From Vibrio sp. RE88 (GTDB lineage: Bacteria; Pseudomonadota; Gammaproteobacteria; Enterobacterales; Vibrionaceae), in contig NZ_VTYQ01000001.1 in NCBI RefSeq assembly GCF_013113835.1, positions 434,001-498,000 on the forward strand: 64,000 nucleotides of DNA, in the 5' to 3' direction. The notes under the pieces are model-generated. The model saw only the letters and a list, made by a program, of their open reading frames with translations. It had not been told where the DNA came from and did not search any database. Both the position numbers and the translations under genes were made by a program. Shown here one piece after another: positions 26,435 through 35,358 of this stretch; within the stretch, counting starts at the first letter, position 1; every line of letters starts with the position of its first letter.

Positions 26435-27211
26435 TCAGTTTTTTTCCATAAATTGACGTGACATTTTTAGCACAGTCTTACGTGGTAGTAGGGGGACCAC
26501 CCAGTTAAGCATAAGCTTCAATCCTATTTCATTAAAAGCGACCAACTCACCTTTTTCCATTGCCTGATAGCCACATTCAGCGACAGATCGTGGGGATTTG
26601 GCATTCTTCCACACATCGAGACCATCTAAATCTCCTGCTTTAACAAAGCCTGTATCAACCGCACCAGGGCATAAGGCGGTGGCAGTCACATTGTATTCAG
26701 AGACTTCTTCGGCTATCGCTTGGGTAAATGAAGTAACATAGGCTTTAGTTGCGTAATAGACTGCTTGTAATGGGCCCGGCATAAAGGAAGCGGTGGAAGA
26801 AACATTGAGAATTTTTCCGCGCTTACGTGCGACCATATCTTGCAGAAAATGATGGGTAAGGTTTGTGAGTGTAATCATGTTCACTTGCATCATCGCTTGA
26901 TCGGCACTCAACTCACGCTCATGGAAAAGACCATGGCCACCAAAGCCGGCATTGTTGATCAGGATGTCGATCTCAAGTCCTAACTCTCTAACTTTCTCGG
27001 CAATACGATCAGCGGAAAGAGGATCGGAAAGGTCTTCAGCAATGACATACACTTGCGTCTGATGTTTCGCTTCGAGCTCTTGTTTAAGCTCGTTAAGTTT
27101 GTCTTCAGAGCGGGCGACTAAAATCATATCTCGACCTTTTTCAGCGTGTATACGCGCTAGCTCTAGGCCTATACCGCCAGAAGCACCTGTGATTAATGCT
27201 GTTTCTATCAT
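26435..27211 (-). CDS. Short-chain dehydrogenase/reductase (SDR)
   Basis: This 258-residue classical SDR has the NAD(P)-binding TGASGGIG near the N-terminus, the NNAG motif, a catalytic Ser in LNVSSTASF and the YxxxK active site in YYATKAYV. An Arg in LVARSEDKL favours NADP. The C-terminal end is hydrophobic (LKLMLNWVVPLLPRKTVLKM), which is common in membrane-associated fatty acyl or steroid-type reductases. It is the first gene of an operon with an AraC regulator. The substrate is not known. Confidence 0.92.
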   Translation of the reverse strand: MIETALITGASGGIGLELARIHAEKGRDMILVARSEDKLNELKQELEAKHQTQVYVIAEDLSDPLSADRIAEKVRELGLEIDILINNAGFGGHGLFHERELSADQAMMQVNMITLTNLTHHFLQDMVARKRGKILNVSSTASFMPGPLQAVYYATKAYVTSFTQAIAEEVSEYNVTATALCPGAVDTGFVKAGDLDGLDVWKNAKSPRSVAECGYQAMEKGELVAFNEIGLKLMLNWVVPLLPRKTVLKMSRQFMEKN

Positions 27212-27446
27212 CTCTTTTTCCTCACTTTGACTGCCATTCTGCTAGGTTGCATCATGTCGTTGAGGAAATATTAAGCAATCTGATCGCGCCACGCACTGGC
27301 AGATAATGACAGCTTACTCGCGAATTGTGCCATCGAGTCTTGATCTGTATCGCGAAAAAACTCAGTGGTTTCTTCCCCTTAGCGGATTTTTTTCAACTAA
27401 ATTGTATGTATGTGAAATTTTCTTATTGATTTCCCTATCTTGTTAA

Positions 27447-27472
27447 CCATGGCGTAGCAATAAACGCCATGG
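27447..27472 (+). other. Perfect 9-bp hairpin in the leader of the dedA operon
   Basis: CCATGGCGT (27447-27455) pairs exactly with ACGCCATGG (27464-27472) around 8 bases, some 60 bp before the DedA start. No T-run follows, so it is more likely an operator or mRNA structure than a terminator. The rest of the 322-bp gap back to the SDR gene shows nothing I recognise. Confidence 0.55.
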
Positions 27473-27533
27473 ATAGTTAGCCGGCCTATGCGAGTAGCGC
27501 TGAACATTTGAAGAAGTATTGCTGAGGTTAGAG

Positions 27534-28133
27534 ATGGAGTTAGCAAATCAGATACAGGCATGGTTGTACGCTGGGCATACATCAGTCGCAATGCTGTTTG
27601 TTGGCATCATCCTGCTTTCTTATTTACTGGAAGACTTAGCCATCGTGACCGCGGCAACGCTCGCAGTACAAGAGCTAATGCCAATGAGTATGGCGCTAGC
27701 GGCTATCTTTGTTGGGATTGCCACAGGAGATCTTGGTCTCTATCTGATGGGTAAAAGTGCGCAACGTGTGCGCTTCTTACGATATCGAATTTTCCAATAT
27801 CAACGTGTTCGTCAAGTGAAGAAGAAACTTCATCAGAGCGCGTTTATTACCCTGTTTATTGTTCGTTTCATTCCGGGTCTGCGCACCGTGGGCTTCACAC
27901 TAAGCGGTTTTCTTGATGTGCCTATAATGCGCTTTTTTGTCGCGGTGATTGGTGCAACAGGGCTTTGGACTGCTTTGATTTTTGGTTCCTTCTACCAGTT
28001 AGGCAGTGTGGCCTGGCTGAAAGAGAGTCACGTTAGCTGGGTGCTGATTCCAGCAGGTCTATGCTTAATGTGGATGCTCAATAAAATTATTACAAAAACA
28101 TTCTTAAGAGGCTCTTATGACACAGTTCGCTAA
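27534..28133 (+). CDS. DedA family membrane protein
   Basis: DedA proteins are inner-membrane proteins; some flip undecaprenyl phosphate or phospholipids and support envelope integrity. The 199 residues hold 5-6 hydrophobic segments and the conserved FIVRFIPGLRTVGFTLSG (FxRxxPGxR) near residues 110-127. A TTG and two further options lie upstream, but the ATG at 27534 follows GAGG with good spacing. It is the first gene of a seven-gene operon that ends with a lipid acyltransferase fusion, and it overlaps the next gene by 17 bp. Confidence 0.88.
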   Translation: MELANQIQAWLYAGHTSVAMLFVGIILLSYLLEDLAIVTAATLAVQELMPMSMALAAIFVGIATGDLGLYLMGKSAQRVRFLRYRIFQYQRVRQVKKKLHQSAFITLFIVRFIPGLRTVGFTLSGFLDVPIMRFFVAVIGATGLWTALIFGSFYQLGSVAWLKESHVSWVLIPAGLCLMWMLNKIITKTFLRGSYDTVR

Positions 28134-29247
28134 TGTCGAAATGATTCCACAAGGGAAAGTCAATGCGGGAATGCCAGTTCTCCATGAACCGAAAAGAGTC
28201 ATCTCGCCATTTGAATTTTTACCAGCTTGGTTTGTTTATGCCCCTGTGGTTGTCCAAAGTGCAGCATTAAGCCTGTATCACAGAGATTGGGCGCTACCGC
28301 TGATTGCTAACCCTGCGATCAAACTTAGCGGTATGGTTGGAGAATCCAAACACGACATTTTCAGCGCGGCTGGAGATATTACTCGCCAGTGGATTTTGCC
28401 TTTCATTACGTTGGAGAAATCTGACACCAATGAAGAGCAATTGTTTACGCAAGCAAAAGAACAACTTAAACAGCAAGGAATTACTTACCCTCTTGTGGCA
28501 AAACCTGATTTGGGTTGCCGAGGAGTTGGGGTCAAGTTGGTAAATGGCGACCAACAACTCAAAGACTATATCGCTCAGTTCCCTTCTCAAGGACGCTTTC
28601 TGTTGCAAGTTCGCTCAGACTACAGTGCTGAAGCGGGAATATTCTATGTCAGACAACCGGGAGAGGAGCGAGGCAAGGTTATTTCCATCACTCTTAAATA
28701 CTCCCCACGTGTGACGGGTGATGGACGCTCTTCACTCAAGCAACTGATTGAGCACTGTCCACGCGCAGGCAAACTCCAGCATTTGTATTTGCCTCGTCAT
28801 AGTGAACATCTCGATGTGGTTATTCCAGAGGGGGACGAGTTTCAGTTGGCATTTGCGGGCAGCCATTCGCGTGGTTGTATCTTCCGCGATGGCAATCAAT
28901 TCATCACGGAGGCTCTCGAACAAAAGCTGGACGAAGTTCTCGGTGATTTTGAAGGCTTTAACTACGGTCGTCTGGATGTGAAATTTAAAGATATCAACGC
29001 ATTAATGCGTGGTGAAGCGTTCGACATTCTCGAAATCAATGGCGCGAGTAGTGAAGCCGCGCATATCTGGGACAGCGACACATCACTGTCGCATATCTTC
29101 AGTACGCTGCTTAAGCAGTACCGTTTGCTTTATCAAATTGGCTCTAAACACAAACAGCAAGGCCATCAAACGCCTTCTCTGGGTGCGCTATTACGGGCGT
29201 GGCGAGAAGAAAAATTGCTGACTCAGCTTTATCCCATGACCGATTAA
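28117..29247 (+). CDS. ATP-grasp domain protein
   Basis: This 376-residue protein carries an ATP-grasp fold. YPLVAKPDLGCRGVGVKLV is the ATP-binding beta hairpin with the key Lys and a glycine-rich loop, and the C-terminal FDILEINGASSEAAHIWD provides the metal-binding Glu and Asn. ATP-grasp enzymes join a carboxylate to an amine or thiol through an acyl phosphate, so it may add an amino acid or similar group. Its start overlaps the dedA stop by 17 bp, so translation is coupled. In this operon a lipid or envelope substrate is a reasonable guess but unproven. Confidence 0.85.
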   Translation: MTQFANVEMIPQGKVNAGMPVLHEPKRVISPFEFLPAWFVYAPVVVQSAALSLYHRDWALPLIANPAIKLSGMVGESKHDIFSAAGDITRQWILPFITLEKSDTNEEQLFTQAKEQLKQQGITYPLVAKPDLGCRGVGVKLVNGDQQLKDYIAQFPSQGRFLLQVRSDYSAEAGIFYVRQPGEERGKVISITLKYSPRVTGDGRSSLKQLIEHCPRAGKLQHLYLPRHSEHLDVVIPEGDEFQLAFAGSHSRGCIFRDGNQFITEALEQKLDEVLGDFEGFNYGRLDVKFKDINALMRGEAFDILEINGASSEAAHIWDSDTSLSHIFSTLLKQYRLLYQIGSKHKQQGHQTPSLGALLRAWREEKLLTQLYPMTD

Positions 29248-29271
29248 TAGCTCTGCGCAGGAAAAATGTTT

Positions 29272-29820
29272 ATGAAGAATACTTCGACGCTTTCAGCCAT
29301 GCTTGCTAAATCTCAGCCTTCTCAGGCCGTTGTCGGCTGTATTGAGACGCTCAATCAGGGTTACGAGTTTTTAGAAACGCTACAACCGGAAGATTATACC
29401 TATATCGCCCAACCTCATGTGAGCAGCTCGATTGGAGAGCATTACCGTCACTGGCTCGACCTGTTTCATGCAATTCGTTTGGACCGTGACAAGATTGATT
29501 ACAACGTTCGTCGCCGTGGTCACAACGTCGAACGAGATATTAATGTCGCTAAGCAGGAGATCGCTGAGCTGATTGAGTGGCTGTTTGGTTTACCAGCCAA
29601 TGAATTACACCAGCCAGTACAAGTCGAAACAGAAGTGATGCTCTCTCAAACGCACGTTGAAGAAGTGACGTCGACCTTTGTCCGCGAAATTACTTTCGCC
29701 GCGTTGCACGCTACTCATCACTTTGCGATGGCGAAAGTCGTGGCATCGTTAAGAGGCGTGGCATCAGACAGCCATTTTGGCGTCGCACCAACGACGGCAA
29801 CTTACCAAAGGGCGCAGTAA
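29272..29820 (+). CDS. DinB-like four-helix protein
   Basis: This 182-residue protein is all-helical, and its His pattern fits the DinB/YfiT-like metal-binding fold: SSIGEHYRHWLDLFHAI and, near the end, FAALHATHHFAMAKVV. Such proteins bind a divalent metal with three His residues; many are thiol transferases or have no known function. Two ATGs (29266 and 29272) are possible, and the second has the better distance from AGGA. It is third in the dedA operon, 24 bp after the ATP-grasp gene. Confidence 0.75.
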   Translation: MKNTSTLSAMLAKSQPSQAVVGCIETLNQGYEFLETLQPEDYTYIAQPHVSSSIGEHYRHWLDLFHAIRLDRDKIDYNVRRRGHNVERDINVAKQEIAELIEWLFGLPANELHQPVQVETEVMLSQTHVEEVTSTFVREITFAALHATHHFAMAKVVASLRGVASDSHFGVAPTTATYQRAQ

Positions 29821-29823
29821 TCT

Positions 29824-30570
29824 ATGTGTACATTATCTTGGGTTTACCATGGCAATAACCACTACGAAGTCTATTTCAATCGCGACGAGCAGCGTTCTCG
29901 CCTACCAGCGCTTGAACCACAAAGTCTGGTCATTGATGGTGTGCACTGTGTGATGCCGATTGATCCTGTGGGTGGAGGCAGTTGGATATCCGCCAATGAA
30001 CACGGTGTTACTGTCTGTCTACTTAACTTCTACCAAGGGAAAACACCGAAAGGTCCGCTGACCAGCCGGGGCATGATCATTAAGCGTCTCGCCAGCAGTT
30101 GTTCCAGTCAGACTGTCGACGCTCGCTTGTTGGAAATGGAACTCACACATTTTGCACCTTTTACTGTGGTTTCTTTCGATACGCGCAGAACGGCGAATGA
30201 AACCGTGCTGTGGACATGGGATGGAGAGCAGCTTACGCGTTCACACGCGTTTGCTCCAATAGTCTCTGCGGCTTTGCACTACGAAGAAGCGAGACAATAT
30301 CGCCTAAGCCTGTTTAACGAATTGGTGTTGACGACGCCAGATGATGAGATAGGTCAACGTTTTCATCAGACGTTTGATGGCAGCTATCCGCACCTTTCTC
30401 CTCTTATGGAAAGAAATGACGCCCGCACTGTAAGTTTTACCTCAGTTGTCGTGTCTTCTACTAAACAAGAGATGAATTACCAATCAATCGACAACCACCG
30501 CAATGTTGATTTTCGAACGGCACAAAGTTGTTTGAAGGCTGACGTTGTAGAACAAGGAGTCTTCAAATGA
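29824..30570 (+). CDS. NRDE family protein (TANGO2-like)
   Basis: This 248-residue protein begins MCTLSWVYHGNNHYEVYFNR, where NRDE at residues 19-22 is the family signature. Cys2 lies at the position of an N-terminal nucleophile in Ntn-type folds. The eukaryotic homologue TANGO2 is linked to lipid and heme handling. It starts 3 bp after the DinB-like gene and overlaps the next gene by 4 bp (ATGA), so it is tightly embedded in the operon. The enzymatic role is unknown. Confidence 0.87.
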   Translation: MCTLSWVYHGNNHYEVYFNRDEQRSRLPALEPQSLVIDGVHCVMPIDPVGGGSWISANEHGVTVCLLNFYQGKTPKGPLTSRGMIIKRLASSCSSQTVDARLLEMELTHFAPFTVVSFDTRRTANETVLWTWDGEQLTRSHAFAPIVSAALHYEEARQYRLSLFNELVLTTPDDEIGQRFHQTFDGSYPHLSPLMERNDARTVSFTSVVVSSTKQEMNYQSIDNHRNVDFRTAQSCLKADVVEQGVFK

Positions 30571-31004
30571 AGAAGTTATTTGCCCTTTTAATCATGTTAG
30601 TCAGTTTCCCATCTTGGTCAGCAGATAAAATTTACACCGGAATATTCAGCAGTAAAGCTGTGAGTGGTTATGACACAGTGGCCTATTTTACCGAAGGTAA
30701 ACCCGTCAAAGGCAATAGCAAGTGGCAGACCGAGTATGAGGGCGCCGACTGGTATTTCTCTTCTCAAGAGAACTTAGACAAATTCAAAGCTGACCCTGAA
30801 GCTTACGCTCCTCAATATGGTGGTTACTGCGCGTGGGCGATTTCAGCTAAAAACGATTTTGCGTCAGCGGATCCAAAACAATGGGCGATTGTCGACGGTA
30901 AGCTTTACCTGAACTACGACGCAGAAGTGAAAGGCTGGTGGGATGACGACCGCGCAGGTCACATCAAACAAGCCGACATCAATTGGCCAACTTTAGTTAA
31001 CTAA
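30567..31004 (+). CDS. YHS-domain periplasmic protein
   Basis: This 145-residue protein has a signal peptide (KKLFALLIMLVSFPSWSA) and one YHS domain: VSGYDTVAYFTEGKPVKGNS, then FSSQENLDKFKADPEAYAPQ and YGGYCAWAIS. YHS domains often bind metal through Cys and His; here Cys is present in GGYCAWA. It overlaps the NRDE gene start-to-stop by 4 bp. Its position before a DoxX protein matches clusters seen in other marine bacteria. The role is unknown; a redox or metal function is possible. Confidence 0.88.
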   Translation: MKKLFALLIMLVSFPSWSADKIYTGIFSSKAVSGYDTVAYFTEGKPVKGNSKWQTEYEGADWYFSSQENLDKFKADPEAYAPQYGGYCAWAISAKNDFASADPKQWAIVDGKLYLNYDAEVKGWWDDDRAGHIKQADINWPTLVN

Positions 31005-31019
31005 CAAGGACTTCCCTCT

Positions 31020-31472
31020 ATGAAATTTTCTCCGATTAAGCATATTCCTTCAGCGTTTATTGCCTTTGTCTTTATTCAATCGTTGTTCTTTAAGTTCTCT
31101 GGCTCTTATGAGACGGACCATATCTTTGGCACGCTAGGGGAATGGTCAGGGATTGAATGGTTTGGTGTTTACGGTGGTTACTTAATTGGTTTTTCCGAGC
31201 TGATTGCCTCAATCCTGCTGTTTACTCGCTTACACGGTGTTGGTGCGGCAATGAGTGCAGGCATCATGACAGGTGCGATTTTCTTCCACCTGTTCACCCC
31301 TCTAGGCATTGTAATGCCTGAGTTCAACGCTATGGGTGAGATTGTTGGTGACGACGGTGGTCTGCTATTTGGTATGGCATGTATTGTTTGGTCGTGCGGT
31401 GTATTCCTCTTCATCCGTGATGTGAAAACGGAAGGAACGTTTACCAACAACCTGCTAGCAAAAGGAGCTTAA
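31020..31472 (+). CDS. DoxX-like membrane protein
   Basis: This 150-residue protein has four predicted membrane helices (about 10-28, 48-68, 75-95 and 112-132), the layout of DoxX/DoxD relatives. A charged periplasmic loop separates helices 1 and 2. A YHS gene lies 15 bp upstream and an acyltransferase 1 bp downstream. DoxX proteins have been tied to oxidoreductase complexes, but this one has no assigned role. Confidence 0.82.
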   Translation: MKFSPIKHIPSAFIAFVFIQSLFFKFSGSYETDHIFGTLGEWSGIEWFGVYGGYLIGFSELIASILLFTRLHGVGAAMSAGIMTGAIFFHLFTPLGIVMPEFNAMGEIVGDDGGLLFGMACIVWSCGVFLFIRDVKTEGTFTNNLLAKGA

Positions 31473-31473
31473 T

Positions 31474-33246
31474 ATGTTGGATAGTCCTTTCAGATTGCCG
31501 CGAAAAACGCCGTTTGGTATTGGTGAGTCAATGGTGGAGTGGGCAACGGGTTTATCAACGCTCGACGCACTCTACAAGCAAGATATCTTGCCGGAAGACA
31601 GCTTTGAGTTTATGCAAGAAGCACTCAACCGAATTGGCACTCAGTATGAAGTCGATCATGGCAGTCTGGAAAATATCCCCGCCGAAGGCTCGGTGCTGAT
31701 TGTTGCTAACCATCCGTTTGGTGGTATCGAAGGGATAATTCTCGCGTCTCTGATTTCTAAGGCGCGAAAGGACGTAAAAGTGCTGGCGAATGAACTGCTA
31801 AAACGTATTCCTGAACTGGACGATCTGTTCATTGGAGTGAACGTATTTGGTGGAGAACAAGCCAGACAGACCAACAGAAAAGCGATCAAAGAAGCCAATC
31901 AACACCTCAAAGAGGGTGGGGTGTTGATTATCTTCCCTGCGGGCGAAGTCTCTGCTTGGCAGGCGAATGAAAATAAAATCACCGATAAAGCATGGAGTAA
32001 GTCCGTCGCCAAGTTTGTGAAGCATGCTGAAGCGACAACGGTGCCAGTTTTTATCAATGGCATGAACAGCAAGCTGTTCTATCAAGCGGGACGAATCCAC
32101 CCTTTGCTGAGAACGGCGCTTCTTGGACGTGAACTGCTGAACAAATCAGGGCAGACGATATCCGTCTCCATCGGTAATGCCATCCCATTCTCAGAAATCA
32201 AAGGTTTTGAGGATGAAGAAGACATTATCCAGTACTTCCGCCTTAACACGTATTTAATGGGCAGCATGGGAAAGCCACAGACGTCTGCACTGCAGGCGGA
32301 TGATGCCGAGCCCATTATTGCTCCTGTTGGTGTTGCCACATTGGAGAATGAGTTGTCGCAGATTGGACAATACAAGCTCCTCGAACAAGGTGACTTTGAT
32401 GTTTACTGCGCTCCAACGGATGTGATTCCGCATATGATGGAGGAGATTGGCCGTGTGCGTGAAGAGAGCTTCCGTGAAGTCGGTGAAGGCAGCGGTTTAT
32501 CGTGCGATATCGACAGATTCGACCCACACTACCATCAGTTGTTTGTCTGGAACCGAGCGAACCAAGACTTAGTGGGTGCTTACCGCTTAGGTCTTGTGGA
32601 TGAACTGATCGCTAAAGGCGGAATAGAGCAGCTATATTCCACCAGCCTGTTCAACTATGACGAAGCGTTTGTTGATACCTTGGGCCAGTCGATTGAGCTT
32701 GGCCGCTCCGTGGTGTCGAAACAATACCAACGTAACATGCATTCCTTACTCCTGTTATGGAAAGGCATCGCCAAGTTTGTTGAACGCCATCCGAAATACA
32801 CGCACTTATTTGGCCCGGTCAGTATCAGCAATGATTACAGCCCAGTTGCGAGACAGCTGATAGCATCGGTAATGTCTGTCCATTATTACGATGAAGAGAA
32901 GGCAAAGCTCGTGTCGCCAACCACACCATTGGAGAAGAGTGGTCAGGAATTCTGGCGTCCGGACATGCTGAGTTCGTTGGCTGATTTACCGCTGCTCTCC
33001 AAAGTGTTGAGTCGCCTTGAGCAAGGTATGGGGTTACCGGTTCTGTTGAGACAATACCTAGGAATGAACGGTAAGCTGGTTTGCTTTAATGTCGACCCTG
33101 CCTTTAACTTTGCACTGGACGGCTTGATTGTTGTCGACCTGACGTCGGTACCAGTCAGAACGCTAGGCAAATACATGGGGCGGGAAGAAGCGAAAGCGTA
33201 TCAAGAAATTCATTCTGCACAGGTAAGCAGAGAACAGTCCCATTAA
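31474..33246 (+). CDS. OlsF-like bifunctional acyltransferase (PlsC-type + OlsB/GNAT-type)
   Basis: The 590-residue protein joins two acyltransferases. The N-terminal half is PlsC/LPLAT-like (VLIVANHPFGGIEGIILAS, an H-x4-E variant of the HX4D motif, and IIFPAGEVSAW). The C-terminal half (about residues 285-560) is a GNAT-fold acyl-ACP N-acyltransferase like OlsB (ESFREVGEGSGLSCDIDRFD, QSIELGRSVVSKQYQ). This is the layout of OlsF, which makes ornithine lipids in one polypeptide: N-acylation of ornithine, then O-acylation. AAAGGAG precedes the ATG. It ends the dedA operon just before a strong terminator. The amino acid substrate is not shown by sequence, so glycine or other amino lipids remain possible. 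Confidence 0.8.
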   Translation: MLDSPFRLPRKTPFGIGESMVEWATGLSTLDALYKQDILPEDSFEFMQEALNRIGTQYEVDHGSLENIPAEGSVLIVANHPFGGIEGIILASLISKARKDVKVLANELLKRIPELDDLFIGVNVFGGEQARQTNRKAIKEANQHLKEGGVLIIFPAGEVSAWQANENKITDKAWSKSVAKFVKHAEATTVPVFINGMNSKLFYQAGRIHPLLRTALLGRELLNKSGQTISVSIGNAIPFSEIKGFEDEEDIIQYFRLNTYLMGSMGKPQTSALQADDAEPIIAPVGVATLENELSQIGQYKLLEQGDFDVYCAPTDVIPHMMEEIGRVREESFREVGEGSGLSCDIDRFDPHYHQLFVWNRANQDLVGAYRLGLVDELIAKGGIEQLYSTSLFNYDEAFVDTLGQSIELGRSVVSKQYQRNMHSLLLLWKGIAKFVERHPKYTHLFGPVSISNDYSPVARQLIASVMSVHYYDEEKAKLVSPTTPLEKSGQEFWRPDMLSSLADLPLLSKVLSRLEQGMGLPVLLRQYLGMNGKLVCFNVDPAFNFALDGLIVVDLTSVPVRTLGKYMGREEAKAYQEIHSAQVSREQSH

Positions 33247-33264
33247 ACTCATCCATAGATTCTA

Positions 33265-33292
33265 AGCCGCGATAATCATCGCGGCTTTTTTG
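33265..33292 (+). terminator. Terminator ending the dedA-olsF operon
   Basis: AGCCGCGAT (33265-33273) pairs exactly with ATCGCGGCT (33278-33286) around AATC and is followed by six T. Confidence 0.92.
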
Positions 33293-33359
33293 TATTTGCC
33301 ACCCTTAAGTGTTCTATAAAGGGAGTTATCAGAAAGTTACAACTGCTATATGCCAGACA

Positions 33360-33421
33360 TAACGCGTTAACAATTGATGTGACCGACCAATCAGATGAAC
33401 CTTGATACAGCGAATGTATCA
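33360..33421. promoter_or_regulatory. Two palindromes upstream of the porin gene
   Basis: TGATACA-N5-TGTATCA (33403-33421) is a perfect 7-bp inverted repeat, and TAACGCGTTA (33360-33369) is a perfect 10-bp palindrome. Both lie within 150 bp of the porin start and look like operators. The first does not match the KdgR consensus, so its regulator is unknown. Confidence 0.6.
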
Positions 33422-33506
33422 CCATACCTTTTACCTGTTTCATTCGAATTTCTATATTTGGCTGCGCTGACAGCACATTTTATTTATTACTTTTATAGGT
33501 CTAAGT

Positions 33507-34250
33507 ATGAAAACCCAAACTTTACTTTGCGCGGCGTTGATAACTACTGCCTCCGTACCTGCTATGGCTGGTGACACCAAACTGGACGTTCGTTTTGGCT
33601 ACAATACAACTTCTGAAAATCGAGACAGCCGCGTTAAGTTTATGCACACTTTCGACAATGGCTTCTACTTCAGTGCAGAAGCCGCTCAACTGCATAACGA
33701 TAGCTATTTTGGTGGTAATGACTCCAACGATGATGGCAAAAATGGACTGCAGGCGGCTGCTCAGGAGTTTGAAGCCACATACAAGTTCAACATCAATGAA
33801 GATTGGTACTGGTCTCCAGGCTTAGTGATGGTCACGGCGCCAGACTGGACAGAATACCGACCGTATTTAAAGCTAGGCACAACGTTTGATAACGGTATTT
33901 CAATGACAGGTCGCTACCGCTACAACTGGTCAAATGATGAAAACGGTAAGCAATACTTAGATGGAAGCGGCACCACCCGAGGTGCGTCTAACCAGTTTGA
34001 CTTGTGGGTATCAAAGAGCTTTGGTGATTGGGGGCTGATGTATAACCCACGCTACCGTTTCCAAGATGGTGTGGATCAAGGGACAGGACGAGACGATTAC
34101 TGGGAACACACCGTGATGGTCAATTACAAGGTAGATGAGACTTGGACACCATATATGGAGCTGGTCTCGGTGGATGAAACCTATGTAGATAGCAACGGTA
34201 ATCGAGAACAGGATTACGCAGTACGCTTCGGTGTTGTCATGAATCTCTAA
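33507..34250 (+). CDS. KdgM-type outer membrane porin
   Basis: This 247-residue protein has a clear signal peptide (cleavage near AMAGD) and alternating strands typical of the 12-stranded KdgM barrel. An aromatic C-terminal strand (YAVRFGVVMNL) supports BAM-dependent assembly. KdgM porins carry acidic oligosaccharides such as oligogalacturonates or alginate fragments. No sugar-degrading genes flank it here, so it is an orphan porin. A perfect palindrome upstream suggests substrate-responsive repression. Start and stop are clean, and a strong terminator follows. Confidence 0.88.
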   Translation: MKTQTLLCAALITTASVPAMAGDTKLDVRFGYNTTSENRDSRVKFMHTFDNGFYFSAEAAQLHNDSYFGGNDSNDDGKNGLQAAAQEFEATYKFNINEDWYWSPGLVMVTAPDWTEYRPYLKLGTTFDNGISMTGRYRYNWSNDENGKQYLDGSGTTRGASNQFDLWVSKSFGDWGLMYNPRYRFQDGVDQGTGRDDYWEHTVMVNYKVDETWTPYMELVSVDETYVDSNGNREQDYAVRFGVVMNL

Positions 34251-34292
34251 TGACCGATTCTGTCTTGCGCATTTGGTAAATACGTGTCCATG

Positions 34293-34320
34293 GCCAGTCA
34301 GAGTTCTGACTGGCTTTTTA
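34293..34320 (+). terminator. Terminator after the KdgM-type porin
   Basis: GCCAGTCAGA (34293-34302) pairs with TCTGACTGGC (34305-34314), the inner pairs opening into the loop. It is followed by TTTTTA. Confidence 0.88.
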
Positions 34321-34425
34321 TGTTCTGCTGACTCCTGATATAGCCTTTTCACATTAACCAGAAGCAACCGAGCTATCCCGTTGGTGAGTTTTCGCCATAC
34401 AATCTTATGGTTGAAAGGGAAAATC

Positions 34426-35271
34426 ATGCATAAATCTATTCTTCTTGTCGCGGCGCTTACTGCATTTGCGGCTAACTCATTTTTCTGTCGATTCGCTCTC
34501 GCAAATCACGCCATTGATCCAGGCTCATTTACTTGGCTTCGTTTGGTGTCTGGGGCGGTGACGTTATGGCTTATCTTAGCGTTCAGAGGGCAGATGAATT
34601 ACCACTTTGTCAGAGACAAAGCCAGTTGGTGGGCTGGGGGAGCGCTGCTTGGTTATGCCGTAAGCTTTTCATTCGCCTACACCCAGCTCACTACAGGGAC
34701 AGGCGCGTTAATTCTATTTGGAATGGTTCAGATGGCTTTGATTGCTTTCCATTTAATGACAGGTAATCGCCTTAAAATCGGTGAAAGTATTGGTATTGTT
34801 ATCTCTCTGACAGGGTTTATTGTGCTTATGTTGCCGTCTGCCGAGACGCCCGATTTGGGTTCCGCTACTTTAATGTTGGTCTCAGGCGTCTGCTGGGCGG
34901 GGTTCACCTTGCTAGGTCGCAATACTGCCAATGCTGCTCAGTCGATAACCAATGGTTTTTTAGTGGCGAGTCTGATGGCGTTAGTGCTCAGCCCTGTTCT
35001 ATTCTCACTGGAGTCGGTCACTGCGCAGGGAGCCATGTGGGCGCTGTTGTCCGGGGTGTTCGCATCAGGATTCGGTTACATTCTTTGGTATCAGGTTTTA
35101 AAGCACCTTTCTGTTTTTCAAGCTTCCGTTTCTCAGTTGGCAGTACCTGTGATTGCATTTATTGCGGGTAGTTTACTACTTGGGGAAGCGCTTACTCTAA
35201 ATGCAGTCATGTCGTCATTGCTGATTTTGGGAGGCATCGCGCTGATTTTTGCCGTTCGTTTCAGGGGCTAA
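34426..35271 (+). CDS. DMT superfamily transporter (EamA-type)
   Basis: This 281-residue inner-membrane protein has ten predicted helices in two EamA repeats (first FAANSFFCRFALANHAIDPG, second near VSGVCWAGFTLLGRN). It is probably a small-metabolite exporter, but the substrate is unknown. The frame extends 15 codons upstream to 34381, but the ATG at 34426 is preceded by AAAGGGAAAA and places the first helix at the N-terminus. A second, different DMT gene lies 1.5 kb further on the opposite strand. Confidence 0.87.
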   Translation: MHKSILLVAALTAFAANSFFCRFALANHAIDPGSFTWLRLVSGAVTLWLILAFRGQMNYHFVRDKASWWAGGALLGYAVSFSFAYTQLTTGTGALILFGMVQMALIAFHLMTGNRLKIGESIGIVISLTGFIVLMLPSAETPDLGSATLMLVSGVCWAGFTLLGRNTANAAQSITNGFLVASLMALVLSPVLFSLESVTAQGAMWALLSGVFASGFGYILWYQVLKHLSVFQASVSQLAVPVIAFIAGSLLLGEALTLNAVMSSLLILGGIALIFAVRFRG

Positions 35272-35358
35272 CTCTCGTTTTTATCATCTGTCTCAGTAAC
35301 GCGCTGAAATCACAGCTAAATTATGGGGAAGAGATATGAACATAATGAGAAATAATCG

